Positions 50,430 to 63,753 of a stretch of 64,000 nt of DNA are shown piece by piece (position 1 is the stretch's first letter; every line of letters starts with the position of its first letter). A program made the position numbers and the translations under genes. Origin of the DNA: Cucumis sativus (Eukaryota; Streptophyta; Magnoliopsida; Cucurbitales; Cucurbitaceae); contig NC_026660.2 of NCBI RefSeq assembly GCF_000004075.3, positions 372,001 to 436,000 on the forward strand. Direction: 5' to 3'. A model generated the notes under the pieces. It searched no databases. It saw only the letters and a list, made by a program, of their open reading frames with translations, and was not told the DNA's origin.

Positions 50430-52817
50430 TTAAATAACTTGCTTCTCCTGCACCCAGACGGGAGACTTGTTATTTTCATGGCCTTCTTTGTCCCGAGGCT
50501 TGGGTTTCCCAGCTTGCCTTGATTCTGGTTTCCAATTAGCTTTTGTCAAAGATTGACCTAATAATTTAGCTATATCTGTTGCCATCACCTCAACCTTCTT
50601 AACATAGGGAAAAGTTTCTTCCTTGAAGTGTTGGGACAGCCAAAGATACATAGACAATACTTGATGCTTCGATTCAAGATCCAATAGCTCCGAATCACTC
50701 CGAGCAGAACCTTTTGGCATGCCCATTGCAATGCTCACAGGAACATTGTGACTATACGATGAAGCAAACCTCAAAAGATGGTACATTGCCTTCGGATCTC
50801 TAACATTAACAGGGGCAAAACAAAAGTTATAACGATCTTCTAGAGATAGTCCTGAGACCTTCTCCAACATGTTTGCAACTTTCTTTATATTGTCATGCCG
50901 ACACAAAAAGTAAGAACCATCTAGTCGACAATTTTCACTAAATTTTTGCAATAGCTCGGCGAATGCAACTTTAGAGATTTGCCCTGCAAATAGCTCAACT
51001 TGTTCAAAGGAAGGAAACAGACCAATTTTCTTAACTTCATCGAAAGGTTGTTTCAAACATTCAATCAAGTAATCAAGATCATCCAAACAGAATGTGGTTG
51101 TAAGTCCATCAGGATAGCGACTTCCTCTGCGCCCTGCTCTCCCAGCAATCTGCTTAACCTGTGAAGCAGGAACAGGCACAATCTTGTCCCCATTGAACTT
51201 TGCAAGATTGTAAAACACGACTCTCCCAATATTAAGATTTAGACCCATTCCCACTGCATCACTAGCGACAAGCACATCAAATTCATTATCTTGATCGTTA
51301 AACAAACTTGCTTGATGTCTTCGAGTCTCCGGTGGTAAAGATCCATAAATAACACAACATCGATGCTTGGTGAATTTCTCAATCGCCAACTTAACCTCAA
51401 ATATCTCCCTTCTTGAAAAGGCAACGATACAATCACCAGATCTAACATTTTTAAAATCACCCAAAAGTGTTTTAGCTTCAACAACCAATGGCTTAAACCT
51501 CTCATAGTGTTGTTCATGCAACTCATCACCAGTTTCGGAACAGATCTTTCGAACAACATTTAGAACACTAGGATCCCCACATAAGTGGATCTCATCAGCC
51601 TTCAATCCAAGCAAGGCCCTCGTCCATGCATATCCTCTACAAGGATCTGACATCATCTGAATCTCATCGATGACAGCAATCTCATATAGATCTTCTGTTG
51701 ACACCATTTCAACTGTACAGGCGATATGACTAGAAAATGGTAGAAGCTTCTTTTCTTGACCTGTGAGAAGACTACAATAGACACCATGAGCATTCACCTT
51801 ATCAAACACCTCCATGGCCAATAACCTAAGAGGACTGCAATAAATCCCTTTCTTTGCTTCCATAAACCTCTGCAAAGCATTGTAAGTTTTACCACTATTA
51901 GTTGGACCACAATGGTATATAATTTTACGCTTCATTGCTCGTGCAAATGGAAACCAGGTGTGTGGCTTAGTAAGATCAGCTGATTTAACCATACTTTGAA
52001 ATCGCTTAATCTCATCTGGAAACTCTACTAAACAATATTCAACAAATATTGGAAAAAGGAATTTGACTGCATCATCTGAAGGACCAAGAAACACCAAATA
52101 TTTGACAACGTCAGTAGAACATTTCTTAAGGAAAAAGTTTCGAAACTTACTGACAGCTGTTGGAAAAAATGACATGCCAATATAAATACCAAGAGCCTGA
52201 TTGCTAGCCCAACCAGAATGGAGAAAGTAGTGAAATATCTCTTGAAGAATTAACCAATTAGAAAGTTCTACCTTTGAACCACCCATTTCAACACTACGAA
52301 GCTCACTGTATAGTTCAACAGGATCACATGATTTGATGGTCTCATAGTTCCTCAGTTTTGATGACCTTAGGTCACTGTCACCATTTTTTGAATCATCCAC
52401 AATGGAACCACAAATACTATCCCCAATGCATCCATCCTCACCAGTAACCATCATCGAATCATTCTCAAAGCAAACATTCTTTCCAACATCTGCATCATAC
52501 CCCCCAACTTCTACCACATTTGAACTGCTTACACCATTACCATCTTTGTTGTCTGCTTCGGGCCCCACAGGGATTGAGATTCGTCTTAAATTGAAACTAC
52601 TAAAAACTCCAAACCTTGATCTCTGAGAAAGCAATCTAAACCAAACTTGGTTCACAGTGGTTGAGAAAGGACGCACTGGATTACTTTGGAGAATTTTATG
52701 ATCATCATATTGTCCAACAGAATGTAACAATCGGTTCCCTGTAAAAATCCTAAACCGGGAGGCAGATTTTCTTGAAGAGGAAATCCTTAAGAGAGTAGTT
52801 GCAGGGCCTCTGAACAT
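50430..52817 (-). CDS. SUV3-like ATP-dependent RNA helicase, probably mitochondrial
   Basis: One uninterrupted frame of 795 residues runs from ATG 52,815-52,817 to TAA at 50,430. This is near the length of the long plant SUV3-like proteins (about 780). The N-terminus is rich in Arg and Ser and poor in acidic residues over the first 80, as expected of an organelle-targeting presequence. Helicase motifs: CGPTNSGKT (motif I, 303-311), DEIQ (motif II, 384-387), [10 protein letters not shown] (motif V, 518-527) and [10 protein letters not shown] (motif VI, 556-565). SUV3 helicases unwind RNA in the mitochondrial degradation and surveillance machinery. The Lys- and charge-rich tail (last 40 residues) resembles the family's basic C-terminus. 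The coding region has no introns, but a leader intron is likely (separate entry). The family is firm; mitochondrial rather than plastid targeting is inferred. Confidence 0.93.
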   Translation of the reverse strand: MFRGPATTLLRISSSRKSASRFRIFTGNRLLHSVGQYDDHKILQSNPVRPFSTTVNQVWFRLLSQRSRFGVFSSFNLRRISIPVGPEADNKDGNGVSSSNVVEVGGYDADVGKNVCFENDSMMVTGEDGCIGDSICGSIVDDSKNGDSDLRSSKLRNYETIKSCDPVELYSELRSVEMGGSKVELSNWLILQEIFHYFLHSGWASNQALGIYIGMSFFPTAVSKFRNFFLKKCSTDVVKYLVFLGPSDDAVKFLFPIFVEYCLVEFPDEIKRFQSMVKSADLTKPHTWFPFARAMKRKIIYHCGPTNSGKTYNALQRFMEAKKGIYCSPLRLLAMEVFDKVNAHGVYCSLLTGQEKKLLPFSSHIACTVEMVSTEDLYEIAVIDEIQMMSDPCRGYAWTRALLGLKADEIHLCGDPSVLNVVRKICSETGDELHEQHYERFKPLVVEAKTLLGDFKNVRSGDCIVAFSRREIFEVKLAIEKFTKHRCCVIYGSLPPETRRHQASLFNDQDNEFDVLVASDAVGMGLNLNIGRVVFYNLAKFNGDKIVPVPASQVKQIAGRAGRRGSRYPDGLTTTFCLDDLDYLIECLKQPFDEVKKIGLFPSFEQVELFAGQISKVAFAELLQKFSENCRLDGSYFLCRHDNIKKVANMLEKVSGLSLEDRYNFCFAPVNVRDPKAMYHLLRFASSYSHNVPVSIAMGMPKGSARSDSELLDLESKHQVLSMYLWLSQHFKEETFPYVKKVEVMATDIAKLLGQSLTKANWKPESRQAGKPKPRDKEGHENNKSPVWVQEKQVI

Positions 52818-52840
52818 TGTTTAATTCCAAAATTGCCAAT

Positions 52841-53527
52841 CTGGATAGAAAATTCAAATTTTCAAGACGTAAAAAAAAAAAAAAAAACCAAGACCAAATC
52901 AGCACTGCCATATTTCAAACACCAAAAGAAATATCTCGATTTCATAATCAAAAACTTTGATCTTAGGATCAAATGTCTCAATCTTACCACTTATCAGAAA
53001 TCAAGGGTAGTGTGTATTTCACTTCTTGTTGACAGAATAAAAAGACCATATTCTTCGGTATGCCATACATGCAAACAGAACCAAAATAAGCTGGATAGAA
53101 ATGTTGGGCTCATAACGTTGTACCTTAGAACATAACCCAAATTTGATTTCACGTTTTTTGACACTTTAAGCCCATTCCTAAATTTTGCTTCTTGAACAGA
53201 GAAAAAAAATACAAGAAGTTAAGCTAGTAAAATTATTTAAATAGTGACACAAACTCACTGAACATCGAACCACCAAATCAATTATAGTTCACAGTTAAGA
53301 AAACAGGGGAAATGCAAAAGTAACAAAATTTCGAATCAAACAAATTGAGAAAGATGGGAAACGGTAGAGAATATCAAATAAAAAGAATAAAAATGGGTAC
53401 AGAGAGAGCACAAACCAAATAAATTACCAAGAAAAAAAATCGATTTTACCGATATGTTAAGGAGAAAGGAGAGTGGTATCGCGAGCGGATGGTGGTCCGG
53501 TGGACTGAGTATAATGTAAAACCTTAC
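52841..53527 (-). other. probable leader intron of the SUV3-like gene
   Basis: On the minus strand a good donor (GAG|GTAAGG, exon edge at 53,528) and an acceptor (CTATCCAG|ATTGG, exon resuming at 52,840) bracket AT-rich sequence. The acceptor lies just 23 nt before the start codon. The upstream exon (about 53,528-53,640) is GC-rich, as expected of a transcription start region. Placement is by splice-site appearance only. Confidence 0.5.
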
Positions 53528-53639
53528 CTCTTTCTCCAGCTAGCTCTCTCCCCGTAGCTGCTCCTCCGCTTTCTATCTCGACGCCGACCGACGCACCCAG
53601 CAGCCGTGTTCTATGGAAACGTTTCGGCACAGCCCCGCC

Positions 53640-55310
53640 TCCTTTCTATTCTCTACATCTTTACAACTTTTTCCTTGTATAAAAAGACCGGTTTTAAGTA
53701 TGGCTGTACAAACCGGTCCGGTCTAATCCTTTTTTTTTTCTTTTTTCCTTTTGCTTCTTTTTTTTCTTTTTTTTTTTTAAAAAAATCAGTTTATTAATTT
53801 AAAGGTTAATTGATCCATGCTATTTTGAGACTAAATTCTAAGTTTTAATTATATTCTTTATGGTTTGATAACAAAAATTTAACAGTGTTCGTTAGTCTAA
53901 ATGATTTGATCATTTAAATTTAAATTCTAGCCGTAGATTATTTGAATTTAGTTTTAGTTTTCTCTAAATCACGGACATCAAAGTTGTAATTGAAGACTAC
54001 GTTTTAACTTTTATTCTCACTTCACTACCTTAATAGGGCAAGAATCATCGGACAACTTTTTTGTGTTCTAATTTTGTGTAACATATAACAAAATGAATAA
54101 AAAAAATTGAGTAAGATAATGATAATTCATACTCGTCCATCTCTTAAATGAATAGGATAATTTTGAGTAAGATAAAAGGTATCTAAAATCTTTCACTTAA
54201 ATACAAGAGATTAAAACGTAGGATAAGAAAGAGGAAAGAAATTAACTTGTTGTTCAACTTAGTAAAAATTCAATCTTCCTATTAATTTAATAACGAAGTA
54301 ATATTAATATTTTTAAAAAATGATATAGAAGATGCCTAAAAATCTAATTTTTTTTAACTGAAGATAAAGTTGTGTAAAACATAATAGTGATCGAGTGCAA
54401 CCATCTCAACTCGAAATCAATGAATCAAGCTAATAGTCATTCAATTATTAACTCATGAAGGGAGAATGGTATTCGTCAATCAACCAAACTAATCCATGAG
54501 TTTAACATGGCCATATTTTTGCAAAATAAAAGAAATCATTTATTGATATTGATATCAAAACTGCCCAAAGAAAAAACAAAATCATGCACAAACCAAGCTA
54601 ACGGTAAACAAGTCTCTCCAATTGACACCTCTTCCCCATTTTGCAAGTCTCACATCGTGTCATATGAGTAGGTTTAATTCAACATGGAGGTCGTTTTTTT
54701 ATAAGAATACACAACCTACACCGTTTTATACATATATTTGTTATCAAACTCATATATCAAAACATGTTAGACAAAGCACAATAAAAATATATATATATAT
54801 ATATATATTGTAAGAACTCATGCATCAAGTTGTATTAGAGTTTACTTGAAATACCACATTAAACTAGGTAATTGTCTTTACAAATCTATAAAGAACATAA
54901 AATTAGTTGGAAGTATGAATAAAAGCATCTATCAATACATTTAACACATTTTCAAATGCAAAAAGTTAAACACTAATTTAAAAATTAATGGTTAAATTTG
55001 ATAAATTTATACTAAAGATAAAAAAAAAAAAAGGATCTATTAATCTCAACAATATATTAGCTTTAATTTATGGGAAAGGAAATGAAAGAGCAACACCCAC
55101 TAGAAACGTGGCACATTATGATTGGAATTAGAGTAAAAAGAAGGGACCCACAAAGAAAGATATTTTTTCAAACGAGTTTCTTAGTTTACGATGGCGGGTA
55201 AGCGAGAAAGAGAAATAACAACAAAAAGTGAAAAAGGGAAAAGGAAAGAGAACAATTTGAGTCTTCTATCTATTATCCGAGCGATTGGTCGGTGAGAAGC
55301 CAAGAAGAAG
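53640..55310. other. divergent promoter spacer between the SUV3-like and HAD genes
   Basis: The two genes are transcribed away from each other. The spacer is AT-rich with pyrimidine tracts at 53,730-53,780. It has an AT dinucleotide run at 54,787-54,808. The last 250 nt, rich in 'gaaagagaa', form the HAD gene leader or promoter. No extra gene is seen. Confidence 0.6.
54787..54808. repeat. AT dinucleotide microsatellite
   Basis: An uninterrupted AT run of about 22 nt lies between the SUV3-like and HAD genes. It is likely to vary in length between individuals. Confidence 0.85.
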
Positions 55311-58300
55311 ATGGGGGATCTCTACGCTTTGGACTTCGATGGAGTTCTCTGCGATAGCTGCGGTGAAAGCTCTCTTTCTGCTGTTAAGGTTCTTCTCTCC
55401 CACTTTTCATTAATCTAAAACCACTAATTTCACTCAAAACGAGTTAATACGACTCTACTATGCTAATGGGTAATGATTCATTCAATTCAATGATGTGGGG
55501 TTCTGAGTTATGGATGGACTGGAGGCGTTTATTGTTTATTCTGCAATTGGATAGGCGTTCGAATGTAGACTGACTTGTTTTTCAAGAGGGTAATTTATGG
55601 GTTGATTGGTTGTGCTTTAGGCTGCCAAGGTAAGATGGCCTGGACTGTTCGATGAGGTGGAATCCAGTTTGGAGAATTGGATTGTGGATCAGATGTACAC
55701 AGTGAGTCTGTTGTTTCCCTTTAATTGTTTCAATCTGTTTTTTTTTTTTCTTGATATTTTCTTAATCCAAAAGACGCTGAATCTATCTCTTATACAAGTA
55801 TGTGAAAATATGTATAGTGGGTTTGATGCACATTTTGTTTTTTCGTTCTCTTATTAAAAATGATTCTGTATGTGTAGTCTGTAATTCAGAAATATTAAAT
55901 TTTGTTGGTCAAAATTTGAAAACTTGAATAAAGGGGAAAAATGTTTCTATGTTTTAAATATAGTTCAGTCTTTTTAAAGATTGAAAGACATAAAAGCAAG
56001 TAAAAACAGCCCCGAAACAATTTTAAGACCACAAATAGAGAACTACCTTTTAAAACCCCTGAAACACCTCTCAGTTTTCGTTCTCATATCTACACCCAGC
56101 TTATAACCCTTGCTACTCATTGTCAGAAACCCTGCATACTTCATAGGCATACAAAAAACTTGTAATGTTTAAGGGTTATTTTTTCTTGTATTAAAGAGAG
56201 AGAAGCCTCAAGAAGTTTTATTAGCAGAAATAAGTTATCGATAAAACATCGTTAATATGACTAATATCCTGTAATGTGGTAGGTCCGCCCTGTGGTTGAA
56301 ACTGGATATGAGAATTTATTGCTGGTGAGGTTGCTGTTGGAGATGAGATTACCCTCAATTAGGAAGTCTTCGGTGGGTATATTTGCCCACAGCTCTGCTT
56401 CAGTTTATAAAATCAATTCTGTTGACATTCTTAGGAAATATTGCGGACACTATATTTATTTTTTCAATTAGAAAGGTTGCAGAAGGGCTCACAGTTCATG
56501 GAATATTGGAGAATTGGTCAAAACTCAAACCAGTTATCATGGAAGAATGGGGAGAGAATAGAGATGCTCTCATTGACCTTTTTGGAAAGGTTAGAGATCA
56601 ATGGATTGACGAGGACTTGGCAACTTGGATCGGTGCAAATAGGTACTTTGGACAGGCTTTTCAATTGGATTAAATATCTTACTTCAAAATAATGATGGTT
56701 AAAGCCACAATAGGAGTTTGAGCACTGCTTTTTTATAGCTTTTGTTTCCTTTATTTGTGGTCCAATATCTTTGTTGTCCAAATGACCTTCTTTAGCGAGG
56801 GGGAGGAAGGCTGAGGTGTTGGGAGTTAATGAATCTTTAAGCATTTAAAATTAACAAAAAAATTTAAGCTGAAGCCACGGAAGACACAACTATGGAAATG
56901 TTCGAGTCTCGTTCAATTACTTGCCTCAAGTATCTGTTATTCATCAAGAGGATGATACACGAGTCTTGCTACTCTTTTTTATGTAGTCATCACTTGCTTA
57001 ACAGTATTCTAGAATAATTTCAGGCTTGTCCAGATGGGATAGTCCAAAAGTTAACTCCTACTCATGAAATCATGTTACTTTACCCAAAATGATATTTAAT
57101 ATATCCGAGCTCTTCTTGAAGCTTCACAGTAAGGAAATGTGAATTTTGAGTTCCAATTGTTCTAGCCTTTTCTTTTTCCTCCTGTTATATGAGTTGTGAG
57201 TGAATTAAATTATGTTGACTCCCTTCATTTCTCTCTAATGAGAGGATCGTATCGAGGAAATGAAAGGTCCTGACATATGGGCACTCACTCTTGGTCAAGA
57301 CTGTCATACTGTCAATTATCATAGCATTTGCTTAACATCCTTTACAGATTTTATCCAGGTGTTTCTGATGCTCTGAAGTTCGCAAGCTCAAGGATATACA
57401 TAGTTACCACAAAGCAGGTTTGGTCCACACCTGACCCGTATCTTTACGAAGGGTGACCAACCTTTTCAGGTTACAGAAAATTAGTTCACGGAAATGCACC
57501 TTCTCATCTCATATTGTACTCTTATCTTTTCTTGATGCAGGGTCGATTTGCCGATGCTCTACTACGTGAACTTGCTGGAGTGACCATACCTCCTGAAAGA
57601 ATATATGGTCTAGGGACGGGGTTAGTACATTACTCCAGCGTAATCTTCACTAAAATGTAGTTTTTTGCCACAAAATGTATTTTGCCCTAACTTGTTTGAC
57701 ATATCATGAAAATCCATTCCCTCTTTTCTTCTCGATGATTTCAGCCCAAAGGTAGAAGTTTTAAAGATGCTTCAAAAGATGCCTGAGCACCAAGGATTGA
57801 AACTGCAGTAAGATATATGACATCACATTTTCACCCATTATTCATATCATTAGCCTTCATAACTGCCATTATAGATGTGTTACTCCCCCTGATTTTTTCT
57901 CTCCCTTTGACTAATTATCAAAAAGAAAGTGTTTGTATGTATGTGTGAGAGAGAGAAAACTAAGAATAGTTGTGCTTTGAATGTGGCCAGCTTTGTGGAA
58001 GATCGGTTGGCTACGCTAAAGAATGTCATCAAAGAGTCAGAATTAGATGGGTGGAATATATATCTGGGTACACCTCCTCCCTCTTTCAGTCTTTTCTTTT
58101 ACACATTATTTTCTTCTCTGCTGTACCTGGTCCCTTTATTTTAATCCCTTCGTTCTTTTGAGAATGTTTTAGACGATGGGTAAGAATCCACTAAGCAGAC
58201 GTATATAACCAAGAACAAAGGAATGACACTTACTGCCCCTCTAATTTATCCTAGATCTAAAAAATTACCATCCATTTCGATTGGCATCGTTTGTGAATAA

Positions 58301-58628
58301 AATAATTGAATTCTTAGCCAAAATTAAAAACAAAGATATGATTTTAAAAACTACTTTTTTTTCTTTCTTCACAACTTAGCTTGGTTTTTAAAAACATTAG
58401 TAAAAATAAATAACTGAGTTGGAAAGATTGTTTAAAAGTTTAATGTTCAAAAGCCAAATAACTGTCGGGCTAAAATCGGACGTGGGCATTCGTTTGGTGA
58501 TCAATAATTTTGAGTTATTGCTAACAGTGGATTGGGGATATAACACACAAAAAGAGAGAGAAGAAGCAGCAGCGATTAAAAGGATTCAACTTCTTCAGCT
58601 ATCTGATTTCAGTACCAAGCTCAAGTAA
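55311..58628 (+). CDS. HAD-superfamily hydrolase, conserved plant family (At2g45990-like)
   Basis: There are nine exons: 55311-55388, 55621-55701, 56283-56372, 56476-56642, 57348-57417, 57541-57620, 57745-57807, 57991-58067 and 58528-58628. They total 268 residues, close to the Arabidopsis counterpart as I remember it. All four HAD motifs are present: DFDGVLCDS (I, 8-16), IYIVTTKQ (II), GPKVEVLK (III, Lys) and FVEDRLATL (IV). The nucleophile would be Asp8 and the acid/base Asp10, so a phosphatase or related hydrolase activity is expected. The substrate is unknown. There is no clear signal peptide or membrane segment. The first donor (AAG|GTTCTT) is weak, but the join to GCTGCCAAGGTAAG keeps frame and gives the conserved SLSAVKAAKVRWP segment. 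In the seventh intron the reading frame stays open for a while, but only the spliced product matches the family. Confidence 0.92.
58255..58410. repeat. dispersed MITE-like repeat, copy in the last HAD intron
   Basis: This copy contains 'cttggtttttaaaaacatta' followed by 'gtaaaaa' at 58,379-58,405, closely matching 9,554-9,580. The preceding 'ttgaattcttagccaaaatt' and 'ttttaaaaactacttttttt' fit the same element. It lies wholly in the intron between exons 8 and 9. Confidence 0.5.
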
Positions 58629-61429
58629 CACTCTTCATTTTTCCCAGTTGACATTGATGTATCCTTTTTGCAGATGAATGCTATTCCTGATTATTTATCT
58701 AAGACATAATTTGAATTGATATTCATATTTAATAATTATATTTTCTTTTACCCTTTCTTATTCTATCATTCTAACAACTCTATCTCTACTTTAGTTAAGG
58801 TAATGAGTTATTCTACTCAAAATTTCTATCTCATTCGTGGTGGAAGGAAATTTAATATTTAATATTTTGTTTAGTTCAATAGGGGAGTGAAGGGATTTGT
58901 TCATCTGTGACCTTTTTGATCAATTATGTTATATTAGTTTAGCTTTGCTAGAGAGGATGGTTTTAGATTTAGAGTTTAACGTTTGAAACTTATAGTTTTG
59001 TTGGATAAACACACTGACTATAAGAAAATATACGTATGCTCTCCCAATCCATTTTCTAACATACCTTCCATAAACTTCTATACTTTCAAACACAGACAAA
59101 TTTAATAAAGACTTAAAGATCTTGAATCTACTCAACTTTATACTCTTTATATAATGATACTAGTAGCTAGTTCATCTTATAGACCTAGGTACAAGTTCTA
59201 GTTCTTCAAAATTTATGGAACAACCATGACTTTTAAAACCATTTTCTTTAACTACTAAACTTATATTACATGCTTGAGGAGTTATGAAACAAAAACCATT
59301 CAGTGTGATAATATTGTCTCATTAAATCTGCAAGGAAAAGATGACGTTGAAGTTGTTAAATAAAATACCATACTAATTACTAATAACAAACTCGTTTCAT
59401 AATAAAATGTAATACAAAGCAGTGAATGGGTTGTAAATGAAGTATTAACATGATAAAAACCCAACAAAAAACTTCACATGTGAGAGTCCACTCCACAGAA
59501 CAATCCTAATCAAACTTGGAGTTTGCTGCAAATAGAGAAACAAACAACCAAAATTGACAAAAAGAAAAAGAAAAAAAAAGGGGAGAATGAAAAGGCAAAA
59601 CAAAAGTACAAAATGAGAAAGTTTGGTCCTCTTTCAATCTTTTTCAATCCAATTTTGTAGCTTTGCTTTTCAGTACCCATTCTTGAACTCAAAGGCCAAC
59701 CCCTTTCTCTCCCTCTTTCAACTCAAAAGTTTGGCTTTTCTTTTCTTCTTCTTCCTCCTTAGGAACACTCACAGATAGGGGTATGAAGAGAAATTTCTAA
59801 ATCTGATTTTGTGATTTAGAACAATCTCTCTTAAACTAACTATTTCATTTGTGAAATTAAATTTATTTAAATAAAAAGGGGAAAGTAATGGATCAAATTG
59901 AAAGTTCACACCAACCTCAATCAAAGAACGCCATAGTTTTATTAACCAAATTAAACTTTCTTTGACCATTTGGTCTTCAAGAATCAGCGGCCATCACAAC
60001 ATACACTGAATGTGACGTTTAAAGAAATTACAAAAATGGTTTTGAATTGTTTAAGTAACAAGATTGAATTGATTTCCACAATCGGCTCTCTTCCCTGTTT
60101 TGTTTGAGAATGGAAAGAAAAAGTGTTTAAGGAAAAAATCTAAGAAAATAAGATTAGGACAAATAAAGTGTATAAAAATATATATCTATATACATATGGT
60201 AAAGCTCTATGGCCATCAGAGTGTGGGCCAACTCGTCTCCCCATTCATGCATCTTCTAAGTCCAAAGATTCCTTTCACTAAAGTTTCAAACCCAAATTCC
60301 GTATACTCTCTACCAATGGCAACTAAGATCAAATAATCATTCATGTATTAAAATAATAATAACATCATACATCAACTTTTATTATTGTATTTTAAAATCG
60401 TCATCTTTTAAATTTTGCTCTTGTATGTACATATATTATTTATAGATTTTAATCTACATATATTTAAGAACTGAACGTATAATTTACAATGTGTTATAGA
60501 GTATAGATTGAGTTGATAATAATACTTACAATTGTATTTTAGCATGAACATATTTGATTTAAAATTTGAGTTTAAGAAATATGTAATTATTTTAAATGAT
60601 AAAATTATTTAAAATATAATATGATGTCATGTGATAGATGATATGTTATTGTATTTATAAATATGTTCATTTAGCTATGGTTGAAAACAACAAGAAAAAA
60701 AATACTTTTGGAGAATAATCTTTTTTGAGTGATTAAGTGTTAATTATCTATTCTTAATTTGTAGAATTAATAGAATTGTCATAATGTTCGAGCTAGCCTT
60801 CTACCTCACTTCCACTTTGTTACCGTCGACTATTATATATCGTCCTTTATCGAATGGCAACCACAAAATACATACTATCGAAACTTTTGACAACTATCTA
60901 CAATGATCTCCACTAGTAACCAACTCCAACGACCACTACCAAGAACCAAACCATAAACATGAGTTAGAAACTTCGACAACCACCATCATCATCGACGACC
61001 ATCTCCAATCACTAACACAAACTTCAACAGAGACAACTCAAACAACTTTATTAGTGGTTCGTATTTGTAATTAAAAACACTTATGATATATAGAGATGAA
61101 GCACTTTTTTTGAATCTTAGGGGTTTGTCTATTAAATCTTTGTTAATAACCGGTTTGGACCAAAACTTTCAAAATGAACAATTTTAATATATATATTAAA
61201 CAGTTATATGAAATTGAGTGAAAAATAATAAAAAATAATGAACGAATTGTAAAGGGAGAGGCGGCAATGGCCAATGAGAGTGAGAGGATCTCTCCTCCAG
61301 TACAAAAAGCCCGAGAGCAATCGATTGAGTACCATCATTCCCTCTCCAATTTCATCTTCTTCTCTCTCCAATTTCATCTTCTTCTCTCTTAATTTCTCCT
61401 AACAAGCAGCGGTCCTGTAATCCACATCA
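58629..61429. other. spacer between the HAD and cyanoalanine synthase genes
   Basis: About 2.8 kb of AT-rich DNA. A less AT-rich, CA-rich low-complexity stretch at 60,840-61,050 is built from imperfect 'caacaacca / ccaacgacca' units. The final 170 nt, with 'cttcttctctctccaatttc' duplicated in tandem at about 61,340-61,390, form the leader of the next gene. No RNA gene or coding frame is recognised. Confidence 0.6.
60840..61050. repeat. CA/ACC-rich low-complexity segment
   Basis: The segment has many imperfect units such as 'caactccaacgaccactacc' and 'cgacaaccaccatcatcatc'. It contrasts with the surrounding A/T-only sequence and codes for nothing recognisable. Its origin, minisatellite decay or transposon internal sequence, is unclear. 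Confidence 0.4.
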
Positions 61430-63753
61430 ATGGCCGCCGCTGCTTTGAGGACTTTGGTGAAGCAGAAGGCGGGGATTTCATCGGACGGTTGTTCGACGGT
61501 CAGGAAATTCTTCTCCACTCAAACAGTTTTTGAATCTTCTTCTTCTTTTGCTCAGAGACTTAGAGATCTGCCTAAGGATCTTCCTGGAACTAGTGTTAGA
61601 CGAGATGCTGCTCATGTAAGTTCCTCGATTCTTCTTTCTTTTTACACTTGGATTCCTCTTTCAAATTGCTCGTTTATATCATTTTTACACTTTCGACCAT
61701 CAACTCCGATTATTCTTTCTTCCATTTTGTTTCAAATTGGAATTTAGTTTTGTACTACCGTAGATTATTTTTTACTATAGAGAAAAAGTAAAAAGATATG
61801 GAAGAAATTTAAAAAAATAAAATAAAATAAATATAACAATTATTATTTATTAAAAAGAAGCAAGGTGATTCAATTAGTAAGCAAATTTTTTTTCTTAGTT
61901 CATTCAATTATTCTTAATTTTAGTCATTTGAAGTTAATTATTTCTCAGATTTAATTAAATAATAATAACTTTTACTTAGAAAAACACACCTTAAAAGCAA
62001 ATCTACAAAAGTGAAAACTGCTCCTGCCTAAACTTATGCATATTTAAAAAAAAAAATTAATAATGAATTTAACCTTCCACCTTCCATATAGAACGTTGTA
62101 TCAATTATTATTATCAAGTTAAGCTTATTTTCTCGGTTTGGTGTTATTTGATTCTTGTGACAAGATAATGTGTAATAAACTATAAAACAGAGTTTTTTTT
62201 TAATCTTATTTATTGGATCTATGTTTTGACTACATAACATTGAATTTTTTTTTTAAAAAAAGAGGTGACAGAGAAGTCTGATTTCGTTTTTAAATTCATT
62301 GAATTTAGAGAATATATCTCTTGTTATTCGTCAGAACCTAAGATTACTATTTTTTTATTTATTATTTTACTGTTTTTCAAATTTATGTTTGCTATTCTTT
62401 TTCCTATTTTTCTTACTATTGGTTTGTTAAGGAACATTTGGATTCTTAAGTAAAAACTAATTTTAATTTTGGCATAGTTTTTTAAAACATTAATAAAAAA
62501 GAACAACAAAACAAAACAAAACAAAGGAGCTTAAGGTGAAATGATGGGTGGAATAGTATACAGTTTAACTTTTGAAACAAAAAGAAAATTAAAGACTAAA
62601 AAGAGGTTGAGTCTTTTAAATTTAAAAACTACATAGACGTAATAGTAAAATTTAGAATAATATTGTCTAGAATTTAACCTTAGTATCTCAATGCCCATAT
62701 CAGTAGATAAATTGTAATGTTGTTCTAAATCTTCATTTTCAAACTCAAATTGTCAGCTCATTGGGAAAACTCCATTGGTATATCTTAACAAAGTCACCGA
62801 GGGCTGTGGAGCTTACATAGCTGTTAAGCAAGAAATGATGCAGCCTACTTCCAGCATCAAAGACAGGTAGAGCCACTCTTTTCATAATGCATTCTCTTCT
62901 CAATATCTTTGATCGCTTTCATTTATATAATATGTTCTGTTTCCTTTTGTCATCAGACCGGCCTTCGCGATGATCAATGATGCTGAAAAGAAAGGCCTGA
63001 TTACTCCTGGAAAGGTCAGCTTTATCAACTCATAGACTACAAAATTTTACTAAAAATTTTTCTTTTCTGAACTTTGTTTTACGATATAGACGACTTTAAT
63101 TGAGCCAACGTCGGGAAATATGGGCATCAGTATGGCATTTATGGCTACCCTGAAAGGCTACAAAATGGTTCTAACCATGCCTTCTTATACAAGCTTGGAG
63201 AGGAGAGTTACAATGAGAGCATTTGGAGCTGAGTTGATTTTAACGGATCCAACTAAAGGCATGGGAGGTACTGTCAAAAAGGCTTATGATCTTTTGGAAT
63301 CCACACCTGATGGTTTCATGCTCCAACAATTCGCGAACCCTGCCAATACTCAGGTACCTAACAAAGTCCATTTTCCTTAGTTAATTTCTAGGCAGTTCTT
63401 CGAAAGCACGACGAAAAGGCGCTGGTAGATATATGGTTGACCTGAAGATGGGTTTTTTCATTAAAAAAATTGAACTAACAGGTGCATTTTGAAACCACTG
63501 GGCCTGAGATTTGGGAAGATACAAATGGACAAGTTGACATTTTTGTGATGGGAATAGGCAGTGGAGGGACTGTCTCTGGAGTAGGACAGTATTTGAAATC
63601 CCGAAATCCCAATGTTAAGGTATGTGATTATGTGATGAAGTTTTGGTGAACATAGATTAGAGTTTCTTATTAATGGTTGATGTTTTGGTTCATTACTGAA
63701 GATTTATGGAGTGGAGCCTGCTGAAAGTAATGTACTGAATGGCGGTAAACCAG
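61430..63753 (+). CDS. beta-cyanoalanine synthase / cysteine synthase, mitochondrial (5' part)
   Basis: Visible exons are 61430-61615, 62757-62866, 62957-63014, 63090-63353, 63482-63619 and 63702-63753. They give about 269 residues in frame before the window ends inside an intron; the family is about 370 residues, so roughly 100 C-terminal residues are missing. This is a fold-type II PLP enzyme. TSSIKDRPA carries the Schiff-base lysine (Lys97), PTSGNMGIS is the substrate loop, and [10 protein letters not shown] binds the PLP phosphate. [12 protein letters not shown], rather than the EPCSSVKDRIG of ordinary O-acetylserine lyases, marks the CAS branch, which turns cysteine plus cyanide into cyanoalanine and sulfide. 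The Ser/Arg-rich N-terminus (about 1-40) looks like a mitochondrial presequence. In plants the enzyme detoxifies cyanide released during ethylene synthesis. Confidence 0.93.
62270..62505. repeat. dispersed MITE-like repeat, copy in intron 1 of the cyanoalanine synthase gene
   Basis: This copy contains 'ggaacatttggattcttaag' and then 'ttggcatagttttttaaaac' followed by 'attaataaaaa', the same core seen at 9,554 and 58,379 but more diverged. It lies inside the 1.1-kb first intron. Confidence 0.4.

Noticed and set aside
51239-51559. 106-codon minus-strand frame inside the SUV3-like gene
   Set aside because: It is a different frame of the same strand, fully contained in the helicase CDS, with no recognisable domain.
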